Of a stretch of 5,854 bases of DNA, positions 1 through 5,664 are shown one piece after another (within the stretch, counting starts at the first letter, position 1; each line of letters opens with the position of its first letter). The position numbers and the translations under genes were made by a program. The notes beneath the pieces were generated by a model. That model worked only from the letters and a program-made list of their open reading frames with translations. It did not search any database and was not told where the DNA came from. Source of the DNA: an uncultured Collinsella sp. (GTDB lineage: Bacteria; Actinomycetota; Coriobacteriia; Coriobacteriales; Coriobacteriaceae); assembly GCA_959020035.1 (NCBI GenBank), contig CAUEQX010000113.1, forward strand, positions 1 through 5,854, read 5' to 3'.

Positions 1-249
1 CTTGAGCACCGTGAGGTCGCAGCCGCCCACCAGAATAGAGCCGGCGTCGGCATCCTCCAGGCCGCCGATCAGGTTGAGAAAGGTCGACTTGCCCGAGCCC
101 GAGGGCCCCAGCATGACGCAGATCTCGCCGCGGTTGATGGACGTGTCGATGCCGTCGAGCACCGTCAGGCGTGCATCTCCATCGCCATAGTGCTTTTTGA
201 GATCCTTAACCTGGACGTAGGCTTTCTGCGTTGCCACGGTGTCCCCCAT
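1..249 (-). CDS. ABC transporter ATP-binding protein, MacB/LolD type (N-terminal part, cut by window edge)
   Basis: This is the first 83 codons of an ABC ATPase; the rest lies beyond position 1. Residue Y21 sits where the A-loop aromatic is expected, and the Walker A motif GPSGSGKST falls at residues 48-56, followed by FLNLIGGLE and then DAGSILVGG. The run from Walker A into a short 'NLIGGLE..DAG' stretch is typical of the MacB/LolD/FtsE-like family, whose ATPases partner FtsX-fold permeases and power export or extraction at the membrane rather than ABC-2 transport. The Q-loop, signature and Walker B are not in the window. The ATG at 249 gives the longest form. A GTG at 235-237, just after a GGGGGA tract, is an alternative start that would shorten the protein by four residues. 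It has the same orientation as the ABC-2 operon but lies 116 nt beyond it and belongs to a different ATPase class, so it is probably a separate transporter. Confidence 0.9.
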   Translation of the reverse strand, partial: MGDTVATQKAYVQVKDLKKHYGDGDARLTVLDGIDTSINRGEICVMLGPSGSGKSTFLNLIGGLEDADAGSILVGGCDLTVLK

Positions 250-260
250 TGTTAGCCCCG

Positions 261-284
261 TACTACTTTATGAACGTAATAGTA
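261..284. promoter_or_regulatory. Imperfect dyad upstream of the MacB-type ATPase gene, possible operator
   Basis: The 24-nt segment starts with TACTA and ends with TAGTA, a perfect 5-bp inverted pair, with a less regular AT-rich centre containing TTATGAACGTAA. It begins 12 nt upstream of the leftward ATPase start, and its AT-rich composition stands out from the surrounding GC-rich DNA. It could be an operator or overlap a leftward promoter. I could not identify a convincing -35/-10 pair, and the arms are short. Confidence 0.25.
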
Positions 285-330
285 AACCTTGGCGAACTAT
301 TTTGGAGCGAGGGTTGGGATTTATTTCAGA

Positions 331-361
331 CTAGTCATTGGGGACGTTCTTAAATGACTAG
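331..361. repeat. Inverted repeat with 9-bp arms, REP-like element after the ABC permease gene
   Basis: The left arm CTAGTCATT (331-339) is the exact reverse complement of AATGACTAG (353-361), with a 13-nt loop containing GGGGACGTTC. The element starts 4 nt past the stop codon of the leftward permease gene, so it would form a hairpin at the 3' end of the ABC-2 mRNA. In the leftward direction the stem is followed by TCTGAAATAAATCC, which has no U-tract, so it is not a canonical intrinsic terminator. Its position, stem-loop form and AT-rich arms resemble REP-type intergenic repeats, and the loop core resembles a phrase I associate with repeats in gut actinobacteria. The repeat status is an inference, since only one copy is in the window. 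Confidence 0.55.
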
Positions 362-365
362 GTGG

Positions 366-1571
366 CTAGGCGCGGGATTTGGCGCGTGCGAGGGCGAGGC
401 CTACGGCGGCGATGGCCATGGCAAAGAGCGCCGTGACGCCTAGGTCGCAGGCGATGTCGCCCAGCACGGCAGACGTCAAATCCGAGGCAAGCGCCTTGCT
501 GATCGCGTCGTTCACCCAAAACGTCGGCACAAAGTGCGCCACCGTCTGCACGGCCGAGCCCATGAGCGACAGGGGCATCCAGGCTCCGCCCAAAAACGTC
601 ATGAGCATGCCGAGCAGGTTGCCCACACCGTTGAGCAGCTCCTCGCGCGCGCCCAGGCTCGAAAGCGCAAAGCCAACGGCCAGCGGCGTGCACGCCAGGG
701 CAAACGTCGCCGCCAGTGCCAGACACACGCGACCCACGCCGACCTCGGCAACCGCGCCGGCAAAGCCCACGACGCCCATCATGCTCGACACAAACCAGAT
801 GCAGACGGTGAGCACCGCGGCAGCCGCAAACACGGCAAGCGAACGCTGGCGCCCGGAGATTGGGCCGGCCTCCATGCGGCGCACGCGCTCGGGCTCGTTC
901 ATGCCCGAGAACACCAGCCCCACCGACACGATGACAGACGAGATGATCGCGTACGCACCAAAGTTGAAATACGACTCGAGCGTGGCGGCGGCTGTCGAGT
1001 CAACCTTGACCTGCTCGATCTCGACCTTGGCGCGCTTCGCGGCCGCATGCTCGGCAGCCTTGGCGACGCTACCGTTAGAGGCGGCGGGCTCAAGCGCGGC
1101 CGCAGCGCCCGCGAGCGAGATCCAGCGCGAGGCCTCGGCAGACGAAAGCGCCGCCGCCATGGTGCCGGAACCATAGGTCACGTCGAGCTTGGGCAGGGCC
1201 TCCCCCGCGCGGGCGGCTGCAACGAGGTCGCCCTCAAACCCCTCCGGGATAAAGAACACGCAGTCGGCGCTGCCCTTGGCGCTGTTGCTCTTGGAGAGCG
1301 CGTCCGCAAGGTCGTACGTGTCGTCACCAACGCCCGTGACCAGTTCAAAGCGTAAACCCAGATGCTTGGTAAGCGCACGCGAAAGGTCGCTGTCGTCGCG
1401 GTCGACCACGATCACATTGGCATCATAGGGCTTGTACTCGGTGAGCTGCGACGAGTTCCAGCTCACCGAGGCCGCGATGAATACGCCCATGAGCGAGATG
1501 AACACCGTATAGATGAGCAGGTAGAACGGGTGCGCCAGCGCCATGCGAAGCGCAGTCTTAAAGGTGCTCAT
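366..1571 (-). CDS. ABC-2 type transporter permease, second subunit
   Basis: A 401-residue integral membrane protein of the ABC-2 permease class (ABC2_membrane_3-like topology). TM1 lies at about residues 16-36. A long extracytoplasmic domain of roughly 165 residues follows, containing the family-typical segment IPEGFEGDL at 108-116 and an Ala/Lys/Glu-rich probably helical stretch at about 170-190. From about residue 203 (FNFGAYAII) there are five or so further hydrophobic segments, including LLGMLMTFLGGAWMPLSLMG, which matches the usual late core of these permeases. The start is the ATG at 1571, not the in-frame TTG at 1586: AAGGAG lies five bases upstream of the ATG, while the TTG has no such site. 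The gene begins inside the end of the preceding permease gene with a 14-nt overlap, so translation is probably coupled. It should form a heterodimeric channel with that protein, driven by the ATPase at 2755-3693. The substrate is unknown. Confidence 0.9.
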   Translation of the reverse strand: MSTFKTALRMALAHPFYLLIYTVFISLMGVFIAASVSWNSSQLTEYKPYDANVIVVDRDDSDLSRALTKHLGLRFELVTGVGDDTYDLADALSKSNSAKGSADCVFFIPEGFEGDLVAAARAGEALPKLDVTYGSGTMAAALSSAEASRWISLAGAAAALEPAASNGSVAKAAEHAAAKRAKVEIEQVKVDSTAAATLESYFNFGAYAIISSVIVSVGLVFSGMNEPERVRRMEAGPISGRQRSLAVFAAAAVLTVCIWFVSSMMGVVGFAGAVAEVGVGRVCLALAATFALACTPLAVGFALSSLGAREELLNGVGNLLGMLMTFLGGAWMPLSLMGSAVQTVAHFVPTFWVNDAISKALASDLTSAVLGDIACDLGVTALFAMAIAAVGLALARAKSRA

Positions 1572-2745
1572 AGCGGCTCCTTCCAAAGATCAGCGTGGCG
1601 GCGGCGACAAACACCAGGGCCATGAGGACCAGCGCGCCCGCGCGAACGGCAAAGGGACCCAGGTCCTCAAAGAAATACAGGCGGTTGAACATGTCGCAGA
1701 TAAGCTTGACGGGGTTGAGCCAACACTCGGCCGGGCAGGCGCGAGCGACGTCGTCGGCAAGCGCCATCGCCGGCTCGCCGTAGAGGCCGGCGAACAGGGC
1801 GCACGTGGTGGCAAAGCCCGTGAGGATGCCCGACTTGGACGCCTTGCCGCCCTTAACGGGAAGCGTGCCCACAAAGAGCCCCAGGCCCGTGGCGGCAAGC
1901 GCGGATGCAGCACCGCCCAGCAGGCACAGCCCCTCGCGCCCGCCAAAGTCAACGCCAACGACTAGGCGCACGTAGCTAATCGCGACCGCCATCGAAGCAA
2001 AGGAAACCAGCCACGAGCCGACAAAGATGCCGGCTAGCGACGCCGTCTTGGAAAGACCGCCCACGCAGCGACGCGCACCAAGGCCCGACAGATTGGGCTG
2101 CAGATCGACGACGCTCAAAGCGGCAAACTCGGCAGACATCATCGCGACCAGGCCAAAGAGCGCGTAGTAGTAGACGACCGTACCATCGGGCGTGGTGCGT
2201 GTCAGACTTACGCGGCGGGTGCCACCCTCGAGCGACAGGGCGCGCGCAACCGCCTCCGGGTCGGCGAGCGCCGCCGGGTTGTCTTGGGCAATCTGGGACA
2301 TGAGCTCGGCATTTTGTGTATACGAGCTTGCCACCGTCTCCAAAATGCTGCGGTCGGTGAGCACCGTCGACGCACGCGAGCTGTCATAGCTCGAAAGCAA
2401 TGTGAGTTTGGGCGTGCCCGCGGTATCCACCGTGTAAATGCCCGCGACTTCGCCGGCCTTGAGCGCTTTGCGCGCGGCAGCCAAGTCTTCGTACTCGCTC
2501 ACATCGAGCAGCTGGTCGTCGCCTTCCTTGGCAAGCGACGTCGCCACGTCCTTAAAGGTCGAGGCGTCCCAGGCTTCGTCCGCCACGACGGCAACCGGCA
2601 CCGGGTCTACCGTACCGTCGGAGCTCAGATTCGCAAACATAAACATGAACATCGTGGAAAGCGCGACGGGAAAGACCGCGCCCCAAACCCACGTGCTCGG
2701 CCGGCGCAGCAGCGTCTTGACCGTAATGATAATGGTGTTGAACAT
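1558..2745 (-). CDS. ABC-2 type transporter permease, first subunit
   Basis: A 395-residue ABC-2 permease. A short cytoplasmic N-terminus containing KTLLRRPSTW leads into TM1 at about residues 19-38 (WGAVFPVALSTMFMFMF). An extracytoplasmic domain of about 160 residues follows, with the family-typical 'AARKALKAGEVAGIYTV' segment. The C-terminal half has about five membrane segments starting near VVYYYALFGLVAMM. Near the end, 'ECWLNPVKLICDMFNRLYFF' matches the conserved NP-containing stretch before the last membrane helix in this family. The ATG at 2745 follows the upstream ATPase stop after 9 nt and has a purine-rich AGGGGG tract five bases upstream. It is the same length class and topology as the next permease but differs in sequence, suggesting an ancient duplication and an obligate heterodimer. 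The substrate cannot be inferred; drugs, antimicrobial peptides or lipids are typical for relatives. Confidence 0.9.
   Translation of the reverse strand: MFNTIIITVKTLLRRPSTWVWGAVFPVALSTMFMFMFANLSSDGTVDPVPVAVVADEAWDASTFKDVATSLAKEGDDQLLDVSEYEDLAAARKALKAGEVAGIYTVDTAGTPKLTLLSSYDSSRASTVLTDRSILETVASSYTQNAELMSQIAQDNPAALADPEAVARALSLEGGTRRVSLTRTTPDGTVVYYYALFGLVAMMSAEFAALSVVDLQPNLSGLGARRCVGGLSKTASLAGIFVGSWLVSFASMAVAISYVRLVVGVDFGGREGLCLLGGAASALAATGLGLFVGTLPVKGGKASKSGILTGFATTCALFAGLYGEPAMALADDVARACPAECWLNPVKLICDMFNRLYFFEDLGPFAVRAGALVLMALVFVAAATLIFGRSRYEHL
1577..1582 (-). promoter_or_regulatory. Ribosome binding site that fixes the second permease start
   Basis: On the minus strand this reads AAGGAG, five bases before the ATG at 1571. 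It lies inside the 3' coding end of the preceding permease gene. This favours the ATG over the TTG at 1586, which would overlap the site itself, and supports translational coupling of the two permeases. Confidence 0.75.
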
Positions 2746-2754
2746 GGCCGCCCC

Positions 2755-3693
2755 CTAGTCGCGCAGCTCGCGGCCGGTGATCTCGAGGAACACGTCGTTG
2801 AGGGTCGGCGGCTCGCTCCACACGCGGCCGAGCGCCACGTCGGCGGCGCGCAATGTGTCGAGGATGTCGACCAGGTTGTGCGGACTCGCCTCGCAGGTGC
2901 AGACGAGTTCGCCGCCGGACAGCTCGACGCTGAGCACGTGCTCGAGGGCGCGCAGCCGCTCGACCGTGGCGGGCTCGACGGCGCCGACCTCGACGGTCAC
3001 GCGCTCGCCCATCTGGATCATGCGCTTGAGCTCGTCGTTGGTGCCCTGCGCCAGCACGCGGCCGCCGTCCATGATCATGATGCGACTGCAGATCTGCTCG
3101 ACTTCCTCCATGTAATGGCTGGTATACACCACCGTGGCGCCCTCGTCGCGCAGGCGGCAGATGCCCTCCAGGATGGCGTTGCGGCTCTGCGGGTCGACCG
3201 CCACCGTGGGCTCGTCAAAGAAGATGAGCTCGGGCTTGTGCGCGATGCCGCAGGCAATGTTGAGGCGACGCGCCAGACCGCCCGAGAGCTTGCCGGGGCG
3301 GAACTTGGTAAAGTCGCCCAGCCCGACAAAGTCGATCGCCTCGTCCACGAGCGCGCGACGGCGCTTGCGGTCGTTGATGTACAGGCTACAGAAATAGTCG
3401 ATGTTCTCGCGCACCGTGAGCTCGTCGAATACCGCCACCTGCTGCGGCACCACGCCGATGCGGCGCTTGAGGTCGTAGCGGGCGGGTGTCATGGGCTCGC
3501 CGAACAGCTCGATGGTGCCCTTGTCGTAAGCGAGCAGCTGCAGAATACAGTTGATGGACGTGGTCTTGCCCGAGCCGTTGGGTCCGAGCAGGCCAAAGAT
3601 CTCGCCGGGGGCGATGCTCAGGTTAAAGTGGTCGAGCGCAATAAGATCGTCGTAGCGCTTGACGAGGTTTTCGACGTGGACGATGTCTGTCAT
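2755..3693 (-). CDS. ABC-2 transporter ATP-binding protein (DrrA/YbhF-like)
   Basis: A 312-residue ATPase that powers the two downstream permeases from the cytoplasmic face. Visible motifs are Walker A GPNGSGKTT at 37-45, the Q-loop at Q84/Q85 within VVPQQ, signature LSGGLARRLNIACG at 136-149, Walker B LIFFDEP at 156-162, D-loop VAVDP at 164-168, and H-loop TSHYMEE at 191-197. About 110 residues follow, as in drug-export ATPases with a C-terminal extension. The signature and 'DPQSRNAI' place it with DrrA/CcmA-type ATPases. The D-loop region reads DEPTVAVDP, where most relatives have Gly before the hydrophobic residue and Asp. The reading frame stays open upstream to an alternative start at 3759. 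The ATG at 3691-3693 is preferred because family homology (IVHVENLVKRY) begins directly after it and GGAAGGG lies 7 bases upstream. It is the first gene of the leftward operon and is divergent from the kinase gene. Confidence 0.93.
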   Translation of the reverse strand: MTDIVHVENLVKRYDDLIALDHFNLSIAPGEIFGLLGPNGSGKTTSINCILQLLAYDKGTIELFGEPMTPARYDLKRRIGVVPQQVAVFDELTVRENIDYFCSLYINDRKRRRALVDEAIDFVGLGDFTKFRPGKLSGGLARRLNIACGIAHKPELIFFDEPTVAVDPQSRNAILEGICRLRDEGATVVYTSHYMEEVEQICSRIMIMDGGRVLAQGTNDELKRMIQMGERVTVEVGAVEPATVERLRALEHVLSVELSGGELVCTCEASPHNLVDILDTLRAADVALGRVWSEPPTLNDVFLEITGRELRD

Positions 3694-3892
3694 GAGGCGG
3701 CCCTTCCGTTGATTGCGGCCCGGTACGATTGCATCATCGCAGGAGCCTCCGGCGCGCACCAGTGAGCTTTGTCACGAGTGCGGAGGTCTTGGTCGTGCGG
3801 CCTGCCGACGCCCCCGCTTTGCCGCGCGGGAGGAATGTCACGGTTGCGCAGGCGGCCCCTCCACCACGCGCAGCTTCGCGTACAATACCCGT
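3694..3892. promoter_or_regulatory. Divergent control region between the ABC operon and the two-component operon
   Basis: This 199-nt region separates the starts of the two operons and must hold both promoters. A GGAAGGG ribosome site (3701-3707, minus strand) serves the ATPase gene. Two short dyads are visible: GTGA-N6-TCAC at 3762-3775, and GTCG-N3-GGCC-N3-CGAC at 3792-3809. Either could be a binding site for the response regulator or another dimeric factor, but the arms are only about 4 bp. A GC-rich potential hairpin lies around 3811-3830. Reading frames extend into this region on both strands but carry no family homology I recognise. I found no convincing promoter for the leftward operon. 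Confidence 0.55.
3881..3886 (+). promoter_or_regulatory. -10 element for the kinase operon, predicting a leaderless mRNA
   Basis: TACAAT differs from the consensus TATAAT by one base and ends six bases before the ATG at 3893. Initiation at the usual distance would therefore fall on or next to the A of the start codon. No purine-rich ribosome site exists in the bases just upstream (CGCGTACAATACCCGT), which agrees with leaderless translation, common in actinobacteria. The expected -35 position (about 3858-3863, CCTCCA) matches poorly, so the promoter may need an activator. Confidence 0.55.
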
Positions 3893-5038
3893 ATGAACAG
3901 GCTTTTCGACAAATCGATCGTGCTAGCGTGCTGCATTGCAGCCGCCGTGGGCCTTGCTGTGGACGCTCGCCTGGTCGCGGCGTTTTGCCTTGGCGTTATT
4001 GCCACTTCGCTGGCCGAGGTCGCACAGGAAGAACGCATGCGCCGCACAAGCGAGGCCGCGAGCTTCGTCTACATCATCGCGGCTGTCTTCGTGCCGCCGT
4101 TTGTGCCGTTTACGCCTCTCGCCCTCTATGACATCGCACGACGCGTGCGCCGCGAGCACGCCTGGATCGCGCTAGGCATTGGCTCCGTCTTTGCCTTTGC
4201 GCTCGTCGCGGACCTTCGCACCGACGCGCTCACCGCCCGAACGCTCCTGCTGACCGCCATCCTTTCGGTTGCCGCCACCTTGCTATCGCTACGTACCGCC
4301 CAGCTGGAGCGCGAGCAGCAGCACATGCGCCATATCCGCGACGAGCTGCAGGAACGAGCCCTCGCGCTCGAAGCGCGCAACCGCGATCTTGCCGATCGCC
4401 AGGACTACGAAGTCGAACTCGCGACGCTCGCCGAACGCGCCCGCATCGCGCGCGAGATCCACGACAATGTGGGCCACCAGCTCACGCGCGCCTCGCTGCA
4501 AGCCGAAGCCCTGCGCGTGGTTCACGCCGACGAGCCCAGGGTTGCCGCCGATTTCGCCGATGTCAAACGCACGGTTGACGAGGCGCTCCAGCTTGTGCGC
4601 ACCAGTGTCCATGCGCTCAACGACAACGCTGTCGACCTTTCCGTGCAGCTCGAACGCATTGTCGAAGGAGCGCGATCGGACGGCGGCCCGCAGATTGAGC
4701 TTGAAGTTTTGGCCGAGCATGCACCCGCAAACGTCGCCAACTGTTTTGCGGCGGTCCTGCGCGAGGCGCTCTCCAACACCATGCGCCACGCTTGCGCCCA
4801 TGCTGTCACCGTACGGTGCATGGAGCATCCGTCGTTTTACCAGCTCATTGTTAGCGACGATGGCGCGAGCGGGGTTCAAGCAAGCGGCCGCGGCGCCGCA
4901 GAAGGCATGGGGCTCGGCTCCATGCGCGAGCGCGTCGAGGCGCTTGGCGGCACCTTCACCGCCGGCCCGCGCGCCGGCGCCGGCGGCTGGCGCGTGTTTG
5001 CCACCGTTCCCAAACAGCAAGGAGATGAGGACCAATGA
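3893..5038 (+). CDS. Sensor histidine kinase, NarL/DesK type (HisKA_3 family)
   Basis: A 381-residue membrane kinase predicted to autophosphorylate on His and pass the phosphate to the adjacent regulator. The first about 135 residues hold four or five hydrophobic segments (about 9-24, 27-44, 58-79, 91-107, 117-135) with almost no extracellular domain, implying sensing within or at the membrane. A charged, probably coiled-coil linker spans about 136-180. The HisKA_3 domain carries ERARIAREIHDNVGHQL with phosphoacceptor H190. The ATPase domain has the N-box REALSNTMRH (N295, H299), a G1 box SDDGASG at 321-327, and MGLGSMRERVEALGG at 339-353. G1 usually reads DNGxG, so its glycine spacing is slightly unusual here. 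The frame is open further upstream to 3713, but the ATG at 3893 is chosen because the upstream residues look like translated non-coding DNA, the first membrane helix starts right after this Met, and a -10 box sits just before it. It ends in an ATGA overlap with the regulator gene. Confidence 0.92.
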   Translation: MNRLFDKSIVLACCIAAAVGLAVDARLVAAFCLGVIATSLAEVAQEERMRRTSEAASFVYIIAAVFVPPFVPFTPLALYDIARRVRREHAWIALGIGSVFAFALVADLRTDALTARTLLLTAILSVAATLLSLRTAQLEREQQHMRHIRDELQERALALEARNRDLADRQDYEVELATLAERARIAREIHDNVGHQLTRASLQAEALRVVHADEPRVAADFADVKRTVDEALQLVRTSVHALNDNAVDLSVQLERIVEGARSDGGPQIELEVLAEHAPANVANCFAAVLREALSNTMRHACAHAVTVRCMEHPSFYQLIVSDDGASGVQASGRGAAEGMGLGSMRERVEALGGTFTAGPRAGAGGWRVFATVPKQQGDEDQ

Positions 5039-5664
5039 GGCTCATCGTTGTCGACGACGACCGCTTGGTAGTCGATTCGCTCAAGATTATCCTGGGCGCC
5101 CAGCCGCAAATCGAAGTGGCGGGCACCGGCGCCAATGGCGACGATGCGGTGGCGCTCTACGCCGAGCACACACCCGATATTGCACTGCTCGACATTCAGA
5201 TGCCGGGGCGCGACGGCCTTTCGGCGGCACGCGAGATCCTTGAGCGCGACCCCGCGGCGCGCGTGGTGTTTCTGACGACATTCTCGGATGACGAGTACAT
5301 TGTGTCGGCGCTCAAGCTGGGCGCCCGCGGCTACCTGATTAAAACCGATGTCGCCGCCATTCCACCGGCGTTGGCGCAGGTTATGGACGGTAAACGCGTG
5401 CTCGAGGGTAAGGCAATCGAGGACATCGATTTTGACGGAACGGGCGTCGAGGCGGGCACGCCTCGCCGGCCCGCGGCCTTTGCCAGCCTGACCGACCGCG
5501 AGTTCGAAGTCGCCGAGCTTATCGCCCACGGCCTCGACAACAAGGAGATTGCCGCCACCGCCTACATGGGCGAAGGCACCGTGCGCAACCACATCAGCTC
5601 GATCCTTGCCAAAATGGGTCTGCGCAACCGCACGCAGATCGCCATCGCCTACCTGCGGGGGTAA
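5035..5664 (+). CDS. Response regulator, NarL/FixJ (LuxR-type HTH) family
   Basis: A 209-residue transcription factor of standard length for this family. The receiver domain (about 1-118) has the acidic pocket D7-D9, phosphoacceptor D53 in LLDIQMPGRDG, T81 and K103 in the expected switch positions. A linker of about 30 residues, rich in Asp, Gly and Pro, leads to a LuxR-type DNA-binding domain from about 149 to the end, with LTDREFEVAELIAHG, then NKEIA and EGTVRNHISSILAKMG. The helix between NKEIA and EGTVRNH reads AATAYMG, lacking the commonly seen hydrophobic-Leu-Ser ending. The start codon overlaps the kinase stop (ATGA at 5035-5038), so the two are translationally coupled and form a cognate pair. 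AAGGAG at 5019-5024 and GAGG at 5027-5030 precede the ATG. The probable target is the divergent region at 3694-3892 controlling the ABC exporter; this is inferred from gene order only. Confidence 0.94.
   Translation: MRLIVVDDDRLVVDSLKIILGAQPQIEVAGTGANGDDAVALYAEHTPDIALLDIQMPGRDGLSAAREILERDPAARVVFLTTFSDDEYIVSALKLGARGYLIKTDVAAIPPALAQVMDGKRVLEGKAIEDIDFDGTGVEAGTPRRPAAFASLTDREFEVAELIAHGLDNKEIAATAYMGEGTVRNHISSILAKMGLRNRTQIAIAYLRG

Noticed and set aside
534..1355. A 273-codon plus-strand frame opposite the second permease
   Set aside because: Its Arg/His-rich composition is typical of a shadow frame, and the permease on the other strand is well supported.
2284..3765. A 493-codon plus-strand open frame, longer than any gene in the window
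   Set aside because: It is antisense to the ABC ATPase and first permease, both of which carry clear family motifs. Its His/Arg/Ala/Val-rich translation shows no domain, and long antisense frames are expected in GC-rich coding DNA.
3835..4131. An ATG after GGGAGGA that could start a small protein overlapping the kinase
   Set aside because: The purine tract is only about one base from the ATG, the frame runs through the kinase's membrane region in another register, and the product has no recognisable features.
4269..5243. A 324-codon plus-strand frame within the kinase and regulator genes
   Set aside because: It is a shifted frame of the kinase, Ser/Arg/Pro-rich, crossing the kinase-regulator junction without any motif.
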